From positions 1-6,359 of the forward strand of contig JALZVA010000090.1 of the NCBI GenBank assembly GCA_023301335.1: 6,359 nucleotides of DNA. Direction: 5' to 3'. The notes under the pieces are model-generated. The model was not told the origin of the DNA. It was given only the letters and a program-made list of their open reading frames with translations, and did not search any database. The position numbers and the translations under genes are program-made. Source of the stretch: Akkermansiaceae bacterium (GTDB taxonomy: Bacteria; Verrucomicrobiota; Verrucomicrobiia; Verrucomicrobiales; Akkermansiaceae). Shown here piece by piece: positions 1 to 5,642 of this stretch; position 1 is the first letter of the stretch, and each line of letters starts with the position of its first letter.

Positions 1-1445
1 CCTATTCTCTCTACTTTAAGCACTGGGTTCTGACCTGTTAGAACAGAAACTTCTAGATCCTTTTTAAATGTCTCTACATCCCTCACCTGCCTACCATTAA
101 GAAATCTTACCAAATCACCAGGCTTTAGACCTTTTCTATCCGCCTTAGATTGCTTAATCACTTCTTTAATTCTCACCCCATTGATTTTATACCCTTCATG
201 TATGATAGTAAAATCTTCAACAACCAGACCAACGGAGGCATGAATATTTGCTAGTTCTTCAGCAGAAGCGTTGGTTAGAATTTCTTCTTTTAATTTAGCC
301 CATTCCGATATCTGAACTTCCATTTTCTTTTCTTCCCCTTGTGAAAAAAACTCAATCTCTACCTTCTTATTCGCACTCCTTTTCACCAAGGCCACCAGCT
401 GGCGATCTTTCACGATCGATCTTTCATTAAATTTCGTGATGATATCTCCTCGCTTAATACCAGCTTTGTCGGCCGGGGAATTCTTTCTTACAAACACAGC
501 GAGTACACCACCACTTTTCTCATACGCGTATTGCTTCCGCGCACTCTCCGTCATATTCGCTACTTCCAGACCAATGTAACCACGCGTTGGGCGCTCCCGC
601 TTCAGCATCGACCAGACCGAAGCCTTCACATCGTTCGCCCTGATAGCAAAAGCGATGCCCTGAAACCCAGATACCTTATTCCGAGAATAGATTGATGAGT
701 TTACCCCTATCAGCTCTCCTTTTATGTTCACAAGAGGGCCTCCTGATTGCCCAGGATTTATTGCTGCGGTTGTCTGCAGTGGGTCATGCTGAACTTCATT
801 TAAGAATCGAAATCTTGCCGCCACATTCCCTTCGGAGAAGGAAACTCCTAGCCCGTAAGGGCTTCCAAATGCATAGACTTTTTGCCCAGCTAACACCTCA
901 TCAGAATCCGCCATGGCAATCGGTTTAAATTTTTCTTCCGAGTCAATTTTTAGTACAGCAAGATCCAGATCCACATCGACCCCTACAAGTTCGGCATCTA
1001 ACAAGGTTCCGTCATAGAGTTCTACAGTGTAGGCAAGTTTTACGGATTTATCACTGCTGACCACGTGGAAATTAGTGACCACATGCCCCTGCTCGGTGAT
1101 GATCACCCCTGAGCCCTGCTCTACATCTACAGAACGGTCAAAGGGGCTATCACTAGAGGTCGTGACACTCACGACATTGGGCGTGACCAAGTCGACAATT
1201 TTCGTGATTTCTGTATCTTGCTTAGCTAGTGTAGGCACCTCTGTGAGCAGAAGTCCGCGCGCTGTATTTAGCTCCCCTTCTTTTAAGACGGAAGCTGTAG
1301 AGAAATCTCCTCTTACCAGGTCTAGTAATCCACTGTCCGTTCTAAGCTTCCCAAGAAGGAAAACGACCAAAAGCGCCAAGCCGAATACAATGATATTCAG
1401 GACTACACGCTTCGCATTATCACTCTGTGGCTTCATCACTTCCAT
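1..1445 (-). CDS. Membrane-anchored HtrA/Deg-family serine protease with two PDZ domains (3' end outside window)
   Basis: A trypsin-like (S1C) envelope protease of the HtrA/DegP/DegS family, expected to degrade or clip misfolded or regulatory proteins outside the inner membrane. 481 residues are visible, read from an ATG at 1445. The frame is still open at the left edge, but by family length only a few tens of residues should be missing. Residues 13-34 form one hydrophobic segment (RVVLNIIVFGLALLVV...) with no obvious cleavage site, so it is probably a DegS-like anchor. The catalytic triad is His127 (TNFHVV), Asp161 (DLDLAVL) and Ser234 (GQSGGPL, serine codon at 744-746). PDZ1 spans about residues 286-385 (RGYIGLEV, then NSPADKAGIKRGDII). 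PDZ2 spans about 405-478 (KADRKGLKPGDLVRFLNG). A second in-frame ATG at 1436 is an equally possible start. Either start lies inside the end of the upstream protease gene. The residues just before the serine are atypical: T-T-A-A-I-N-P-G-Q-S instead of the usual T-D-A-A-I-N-P-G-N-S. The family is certain. Whether it acts as DegS (regulatory) or DegP (degradative) is not. Confidence 0.93.
   Translation of the reverse strand, partial: MEVMKPQSDNAKRVVLNIIVFGLALLVVFLLGKLRTDSGLLDLVRGDFSTASVLKEGELNTARGLLLTEVPTLAKQDTEITKIVDLVTPNVVSVTTSSDSPFDRSVDVEQGSGVIITEQGHVVTNFHVVSSDKSVKLAYTVELYDGTLLDAELVGVDVDLDLAVLKIDSEEKFKPIAMADSDEVLAGQKVYAFGSPYGLGVSFSEGNVAARFRFLNEVQHDPLQTTAAINPGQSGGPLVNIKGELIGVNSSIYSRNKVSGFQGIAFAIRANDVKASVWSMLKRERPTRGYIGLEVANMTESARKQYAYEKSGGVLAVFVRKNSPADKAGIKRGDIITKFNERSIVKDRQLVALVKRSANKKVEIEFFSQGEEKKMEVQISEWAKLKEEILTNASAEELANIHASVGLVVEDFTIIHEGYKINGVRIKEVIKQSKADRKGLKPGDLVRFLNGRQVRDVETFKKDLEVSVLTGQNPVLKVERI
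1420..1445 (-). other. Overlap of rseP end and HtrA gene start
   Basis: The rseP stop codon (TGA, 1420-1422) lies inside the HtrA reading frame, which begins at ATG 1445 or ATG 1436. The overlap is therefore 26 or 17 bases, in a different frame. This arrangement implies one transcript and probably translational coupling. There is no good Shine-Dalgarno: CTGGCG lies just before the 1445 start, and the purine run GGAAG is only two bases from the 1436 start. Which ATG is used cannot be settled from the sequence. Confidence 0.85.
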
Positions 1446-2868
1446 GTGCGCCAGATGGCGAAGTTACCGCCGGAGCTTCAAAGACATACTCCCCAGGACT
1501 TACCGTATTTTCTTTTTTAGGCACTATCTGAAAAATATCCTTGGAGGAAACCCAAAGCATGAAGCCCATTAGTAAAAGCACAAAAGTATTCTGCAGCACT
1601 AGCATCACCTTTGTAGGAACTGGTCTTCTTGTCACCATCTCAAATAATGAAGTCGTGATATGTCCTCCATCTAAAACAGGGAGAGGTAATAAATTTAACA
1701 CCGCTAAATTCACATTCAGTAACACTGTAAACCACAGTACCATGCGGATCCCGTTCTCAGCCTGAAGCATATCATAATAGTTTTTTGAAATTCCGACTAC
1801 CCCCTGCATGTGCCCAGGGTTAATATCTGTCTTTGGAGAAATCACTTTCGTAATAGTCGTCCACATCAAGCCTAAATGATCAATCACCTGAGTGATTGGA
1901 TCGGGGTGCACCATCGCTTTTTCTATAAATCGAGAACCCTCTCCACTCCAGACTAATCCTACTTTATACTCATCTAGGCCCTTAGGCTTGGCGAGTTGCA
2001 TTTTAATAGTATGTTCCTGTCCTCCTCTCAGGTAAGTTAAATCAATCTCTGTTTTATCCTCTATTAACGAAGAAAAATGTGCTGGTCCAAGGACCTTCAC
2101 ATCACCTACTTTTGTAAATTTGTCGCCCTCTTTTAGCCCCGAAAGCTCCGCAGGGCTGTTTTCAAACATCTTTCCTACGATCGCTTCACCCTCAGGATGC
2201 ATTCCAATTTGGCGATGCTTCCTCTCTAGCAAATGTCCCTCGGGCAGCTGATATCCTGTAGATAGTTCTAAAATCTCTCCATCACGTTCAACCACAAATT
2301 CGACGGTATCTCCCTCACTAAGTTTGACTTCTACATCCACACTCTCTTTATGTCCTCCTGCCCAGCGAGTGACCTTATTACCTTCCACTTCTAGGATCTT
2401 ATCACCGACCTTCAGGATGCCCTGAGCTGGAGAATCCTCGGCAATGTAACCGATTGTGGTTGTGGCTATCTTCGTATCTGGATGTCCTACGCCCCAGACA
2501 ATCACAGCTGTAGATAAAGCGAGTAATAAACTAAAGAGTGGTCCGGCAAATGCCACAATGATCTTATCCATCGGAGTCACAGGCTTCAAGGTCCCTTTGA
2601 TATGCTCGGGTACACGGCCTTCAATCCCCTCCATATCTGCCATCTGAGGAAGCGAGACAAATCCACCAAGGGGCAACCAGCCTAAACCATACTGCACCTC
2701 TCCAATTTTTTTCTTCCACAGAGGCTTTCCAAACCAAATCTGGAATCTATCCACATACATCCCCCTCCATTTAGCTGCCAAATAATGACCTAGCTCATGT
2801 ATAAAGATCACGAAATTGAAGATCATGATCACAAAAAATAACAGCAGGATGACTTTTAAAATTTCCAT
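1420..2868 (-). CDS. rseP: RseP-type site-2 zinc metalloprotease (RIP protease)
   Basis: An intramembrane metalloprotease (peptidase family M50) that cuts transmembrane segments of substrates already trimmed by another protease; anti-sigma factors and signal-peptide remnants are the known substrates. The 482-residue length is close to the family's usual 430-470 plus a tail. His24-Glu25-x-x-His28 (HELGH) sits at the end of transmembrane segment 1 and supplies two zinc ligands and the catalytic Glu. The third zinc ligand is Asp400 in NLLPLPVLDGG. Further membrane segments lie at about 101-128, 377-399 and 420-441. Two PDZ domains lie between the membrane segments, at about 138-215 (SPAQGILKVGDKILEVEG) and 220-300 (SPAELSGLKEGDKFTKVG). 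Residues 443-482 form a hydrophilic, Pro/Glu-rich tail beyond the last membrane segment. The start is well fixed: a TAA stop lies in frame directly before the ATG. The spacing before it shows no clear Shine-Dalgarno. It overlaps the downstream HtrA gene and is divergent from the GHL10 gene. In many bacteria rseP sits beside dxr and cdsA; here the divergent neighbour rules that out on the 5' side. Confidence 0.96.
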   Translation of the reverse strand: MEILKVILLLFFVIMIFNFVIFIHELGHYLAAKWRGMYVDRFQIWFGKPLWKKKIGEVQYGLGWLPLGGFVSLPQMADMEGIEGRVPEHIKGTLKPVTPMDKIIVAFAGPLFSLLLALSTAVIVWGVGHPDTKIATTTIGYIAEDSPAQGILKVGDKILEVEGNKVTRWAGGHKESVDVEVKLSEGDTVEFVVERDGEILELSTGYQLPEGHLLERKHRQIGMHPEGEAIVGKMFENSPAELSGLKEGDKFTKVGDVKVLGPAHFSSLIEDKTEIDLTYLRGGQEHTIKMQLAKPKGLDEYKVGLVWSGEGSRFIEKAMVHPDPITQVIDHLGLMWTTITKVISPKTDINPGHMQGVVGISKNYYDMLQAENGIRMVLWFTVLLNVNLAVLNLLPLPVLDGGHITTSLFEMVTRRPVPTKVMLVLQNTFVLLLMGFMLWVSSKDIFQIVPKKENTVSPGEYVFEAPAVTSPSGAHGSDEATE

Positions 2869-2987
2869 TTATTCTATGGCTTACAGCGAAGCTCATGTGA
2901 TCTTACACGAAGAAAATTAGATTGGTAGAGAAATTTTTGTGTATTGAGGGGTTGAGCTATCCCCATTTTACACGTATGAATTAGCTT
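2869..2987. promoter_or_regulatory. Divergent intergenic region between rseP and the GHL10 gene
   Basis: These 119 AT-rich bases must hold the promoters for both outward-facing units, because each gene is the first of its strand here. No convincing -35/-10 pair stands out on either strand. On the plus strand TTACAC (2903-2908) is followed 17 bases later by TAGAGA, a poor -10. On the minus strand TAAAAT (RC of 2965-2970) is a possible -10 without a matching -35. No start codon in the region is followed by a plausible small gene. The clearest element is the symmetric inverted repeat at 2939-2973, listed separately. Confidence 0.6.
2939..2973. repeat. Symmetric interrupted inverted repeat, candidate operator or 5' UTR hairpin
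   Basis: Reading the plus strand, GTGTA (2939-2943), four bases, GGGG (2948-2951), nine bases (TTGAGCTAT), CCCC (2961-2964), four bases, TACAC (2969-2973). Both arm pairs are perfect inverted repeats and the spacings match on both sides, so the element is symmetric about 2956. It ends 14 bases before the GHL10 start codon. In RNA it could fold as a stem with a 4x4 internal loop that presents the start region. In DNA it could be the site of a dimeric regulator. It lacks a T-run on the plus side, so it is not a standard terminator for that direction. Confidence 0.45.
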
Positions 2988-4421
2988 ATGAGATTCGTCT
3001 TTGTCTTTCTCCTTCTATTCGTTTCCACTGGATTTTCCCAGTACCGTCCATGTGCTGAAAAAGTTCCGATGTTTCCTCGAGAATTTCGTGCTGCATGGAT
3101 CGCCTGTGTATGGAATATTGACTGGCCCAGTAGCCCGGGCCTGTCTTCCTCTATCCAGAAAGCAGAGCTTATCAAGATCTTAGACAAGGCGGCACAGCTC
3201 AAGCTCAATGCCGTGATCTTTCAAGTCAGGCCAAACTCCGATGCCGTCTATCGCTCCTCTCTAGAACCGTGGAGTTCTTGGATTAGTGGAAAAATGGGAA
3301 AGTCTCCGGGCTACGACCCCCTCCAATTTTGTATCGAACAAGCACATGCCCGGGGTCTAGAGGTGCACGCTTGGTTTAACCCCTTCCGCGCACTCCCAAG
3401 CGAAAGCGTTCAGCCCTCTTCCTCCCACGTCACCAAGAAGCATCCCTTATGGATCAAAAACTTTAAAACTTACAAATGGCTCAATCCTGCCAATCAAGCA
3501 GCTCGCCAACACACACTTAAAGTTATGTTAGACGTAGTGCGACGTTACGACATTGATGGGCTGCATATCGATGACTACTTTTATCCCTATCCCGATGTGA
3601 ATAAAGACGGCACGCAAAAACAACGCTTTCCTGACGGCCTCTCTGATACGCAGCGTCGTCAGCACATCGATACTTTTGTCCAGAGTATGTACCAGTCGGT
3701 TAAGCAACTAAAGCCTCATGTCCGCGTAGGGATCAGCCCTTTTGGTATATGGAAACCTGGAGTCCCCGCAGGGATCGAAGCCAAGCTCAATGCTTACTCT
3801 CATATCGCAGCGGATTCTCGAAAGTGGCTTCAGCAGGGCTGGTGTGATTACCTTTCTCCCCAACTCTACTGGAGAGATGCGCCAAAGAAACAATCCTTTT
3901 CCTCTCTCCTTAACTGGTGGCGCCAGCAAGGCACGCGCCCCGTTTGGCCAGGGATCGCTACCAATAGGATTAACAGCGATGTAGATCCAGGAAGACCCGC
4001 CTCCGAGATCACTCATCAAGTTAGCCTCTCAAGAAGCATTGGAAGAAATTGGGTCGGACACATTCACTGGAGTATGAAAAGCTTAATGACAAATAGAGGC
4101 GGGGTGAATGACCTCCTTAGTAAAAAGTATTATGCTTCCCCAGCTCTCGTTCCTCCTATGCCATGGCTCAGTCAAACGGCTCCCGGCACTCCTACAGCAC
4201 AGGCTAAACTCGTGGGAGGGAATGCTGTCATCTCTTGGAAACCCGTTCCTCAAGCCTCCCGCTACCTCGTCCAAGCACGCTATGGCCAGCACTGGTATGC
4301 GATGTTTGCCGGCTCTAATAAGACTCTTACGGTCACCTTAAAGGGTGCTCCAGATGCTATCGCTGTGACAGCTGCGAACCGATTTGGAAATACGAGCCAT
4401 GCGTATGTCCTAGATAAATAA
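2988..4421 (+). CDS. Secreted GHL10/DUF187 (YngK-like) glycosyl-hydrolase-like protein
   Basis: A 477-residue protein of the glycosyl-hydrolase-like 10 (DUF187) family, which has a TIM-barrel fold. Characterised members elsewhere act on cell-envelope or extracellular glycans, but the substrate is not readable here. Residues 1-18 form a signal peptide (MRF, then VFVFLLLFVSTGFS), so the protein is exported; no lipobox cysteine is present. Family motifs appear in order: FRAAWIACVWNIDWPS (33-48), FQVRPNSDAVY (78-88), EPWSSWISG (93-101), GLEVHAWFNPFRA (123-135), YDIDGLHIDDYFYPYP (187-202), GISPFGIWKPG (248-258), DYLSPQLYW (287-295) and WPGIATNRI (320-328). The acidic residues in DIDGLHIDDY are the natural candidates for catalysis, by analogy only. 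Residues about 400-475 (NAVISWKPVPQASRYLVQA and on) look like a fibronectin-III-like beta-sandwich, often used for binding. The start is fixed by an in-frame TAG at 2982-2984, and a later Met28 would lose the signal peptide. No Shine-Dalgarno is evident. The gene is divergent from rseP and converges on the YhaM-like gene. Confidence 0.92.
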   Translation: MRFVFVFLLLFVSTGFSQYRPCAEKVPMFPREFRAAWIACVWNIDWPSSPGLSSSIQKAELIKILDKAAQLKLNAVIFQVRPNSDAVYRSSLEPWSSWISGKMGKSPGYDPLQFCIEQAHARGLEVHAWFNPFRALPSESVQPSSSHVTKKHPLWIKNFKTYKWLNPANQAARQHTLKVMLDVVRRYDIDGLHIDDYFYPYPDVNKDGTQKQRFPDGLSDTQRRQHIDTFVQSMYQSVKQLKPHVRVGISPFGIWKPGVPAGIEAKLNAYSHIAADSRKWLQQGWCDYLSPQLYWRDAPKKQSFSSLLNWWRQQGTRPVWPGIATNRINSDVDPGRPASEITHQVSLSRSIGRNWVGHIHWSMKSLMTNRGGVNDLLSKKYYASPALVPPMPWLSQTAPGTPTAQAKLVGGNAVISWKPVPQASRYLVQARYGQHWYAMFAGSNKTLTVTLKGAPDAIAVTAANRFGNTSHAYVLDK

Positions 4422-4457
4422 GCGTGTCTATTCTAACAGAATAATTAGAACTCGCTT
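4420..4457. terminator. Weak inverted repeat between convergent genes, possible bidirectional terminator
   Basis: The short gap between the two converging stop codons contains TTCTAA (4431-4436) and its complement TTAGAA (4445-4450) around an eight-base loop. An outer pair AAGCG (4420-4424) and CGCTT (4453-4457) flanks it. The stem is AT-rich and the internal spacing is uneven (six bases against two). Neither side is followed by a proper T-run: the plus side continues CTTAAAAAAG and the minus side ATTTATC. A shared terminator is expected between converging genes, and this is the only candidate, but it is a poor one. Confidence 0.3.
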
Positions 4458-4458
4458 C

Positions 4459-5583
4459 TTAAAAAAGTTCTCCATTAAAAGGCTTCGACTCCAGCTCGTC
4501 CTCTAACTCTACCATTTCAGCCTCACTGGTTCTAACAACTTCTGCTGGAGGTGCATCTGTTGTTGGAAAATGAGCAAGCGGTTCTATTAAATTAGCAGGT
4601 AGGGGGAACTGCCTTTCATAGATTCCAGGAGCTAGTTCGCGTGCTGTTTCGTAGCCCTGGCTAAGCATTTCATACTTGGCGTCGATATTATCAACAAAGT
4701 GTAATGCCCACGCTTCTGGGGTGCGTGGCAGCGTAGGCGAGCCAAACTCATGAGTCCCATGGTGGCTAGCGATCAGATGCATGAGATGAATCCTCACGTG
4801 CTCTGTGAGTGGAAATAGACCTGTCCATGCATCTGCCTGTGTGCTGCACATCATCTCATTCCATAGTTCTGTGCACACCTCCATGCCCTTAGGGATATGT
4901 CCGAGCATCTCTCCTTCAAGGTCATGCGGTTGGTGAAAGCCAGCTTCTGGATAGGTGTTTTCCCACATCTTTCCACAGTCATGAAATAAGACTCCTACGA
5001 CTAACAGATCTCGGTTAAGCTTAGGGTAGACCTTACTAATCGCTACTGCCGTCCGCATCATCTGAGCAACGTGCTCTACCAGCCCACCCCTGCGTGCATG
5101 GTGATTTTTTCTAGCTGCAGCACTCCTACGGAATCTTTGCTCGTATTTACTCAGAAAGATATCTGCTAATGACGCTAGCCGAGGGTCTGTTATTTTTTCA
5201 AGAAACGTAGTGATCGTCTCCCAGTCATAGGCTTGCTTAGCACTGAGTTGAGGATCTCCAATCATGAATACCTCAATCTCCTCATCACGGAGTAGTCTAA
5301 CATCCCAGCGGACACCATCTACCCCGTATTGACTCTGTGTCCAGTCTCCTGAGAGCCTCACAAAGGAAGCTTCAGGCAGATCTTTCACCAATTGAAATTG
5401 TGGCTTATTCTCCCATATTTTCAATTTGAACTGACTGAGCGCATCTGCGAATACAACTTCCAGATAGGGGCTACCCCCCTTGGTCGATCGATTCGATACT
5501 GACTGTAACTGAGCATCCAAGGAGGCACTCATGATAGAGGTCCCAGCCTCCTGCCGAAGTTGAGTAATAGTGATATGATCCAC
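4459..5583 (-). CDS. YhaM-like OB-fold and HD-domain protein (predicted 3'-5' exoribonuclease)
   Basis: A 374-residue cytoplasmic protein with the layout of Bacillus YhaM, a metal-dependent 3'-5' exoribonuclease. The OB-fold nucleic-acid-binding domain covers about residues 5-110 (SPYLEVVFADALSQFKLKIWEN). The HD domain covers about 150-310 and keeps the family motifs: KNHHARRGGLVEH (159-171), FHDCGKMWE (200-208) with His201-Asp202 as the metal pair, GEMLGHI (224-230), ASHHGTHEFGSP (272-283), and EAWALHFVDNIDAKYEM (290-306). The last about 35 residues form an acidic, Pro/Glu-rich tail (SEAEMVELEDELESKP) that varies in this family. The chosen start is GTG at 5583, because the residues after it (ITQLRQEAG) match the family's N-terminal 'L..G' segment; an in-frame ATG at 5532 would remove the start of the OB-fold. 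An in-frame stop lies upstream near 5610. It follows the malate dehydrogenase gene by 59 bases on the same strand. Nuclease activity is inferred from the family. Confidence 0.9.
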   Translation of the reverse strand: MDHITITQLRQEAGTSIMSASLDAQLQSVSNRSTKGGSPYLEVVFADALSQFKLKIWENKPQFQLVKDLPEASFVRLSGDWTQSQYGVDGVRWDVRLLRDEEIEVFMIGDPQLSAKQAYDWETITTFLEKITDPRLASLADIFLSKYEQRFRRSAAARKNHHARRGGLVEHVAQMMRTAVAISKVYPKLNRDLLVVGVLFHDCGKMWENTYPEAGFHQPHDLEGEMLGHIPKGMEVCTELWNEMMCSTQADAWTGLFPLTEHVRIHLMHLIASHHGTHEFGSPTLPRTPEAWALHFVDNIDAKYEMLSQGYETARELAPGIYERQFPLPANLIEPLAHFPTTDAPPAEVVRTSEAEMVELEDELESKPFNGELF

Positions 5584-5642
5584 GTGATCTAGCGGCTCGA
5601 TAAAGAGTCAAAAATGGCTATGGAGTAAATTTCAGATCTTCT
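5584..5642 (-). other. Spacer between malate dehydrogenase and YhaM-like genes
   Basis: These 59 AT-rich bases separate two genes on the same strand. I see no hairpin with a T-run and no strong promoter, so read-through from the malate dehydrogenase gene into the YhaM-like gene is likely but unproven. The bases just before the GTG start (CCGCTAGATCAC) contain no Shine-Dalgarno. Confidence 0.5.

Noticed and set aside
692..928. Open frame of 78 codons on the plus strand
   Set aside because: It is antisense to the catalytic serine region of the HtrA gene; no independent evidence of coding.
1075..1572. Open frame of 165 codons on the plus strand
   Set aside because: It lies wholly antisense to the HtrA and rseP genes, has a Ser/Thr-rich low-information protein with no known motif, and both opposing genes have strong family evidence.
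2903..2931. TTACAC and TAGAGA as a plus-strand promoter for the GHL10 gene
   Set aside because: Spacing is acceptable, but the -10 matches only three of six consensus bases, which is expected by chance in AT-rich sequence.
3708..4019. Open frame of 103 codons on the minus strand
   Set aside because: It is antisense to the conserved barrel of the GHL10 protein and shows no domain, signal peptide or own promoter.
5547..5552. AGGAGG as the ribosome binding site for an ATG start at 5532 of the YhaM-like gene
   Set aside because: The 14-base spacing is too long, and this start would delete the beginning of the OB-fold that matches the family.
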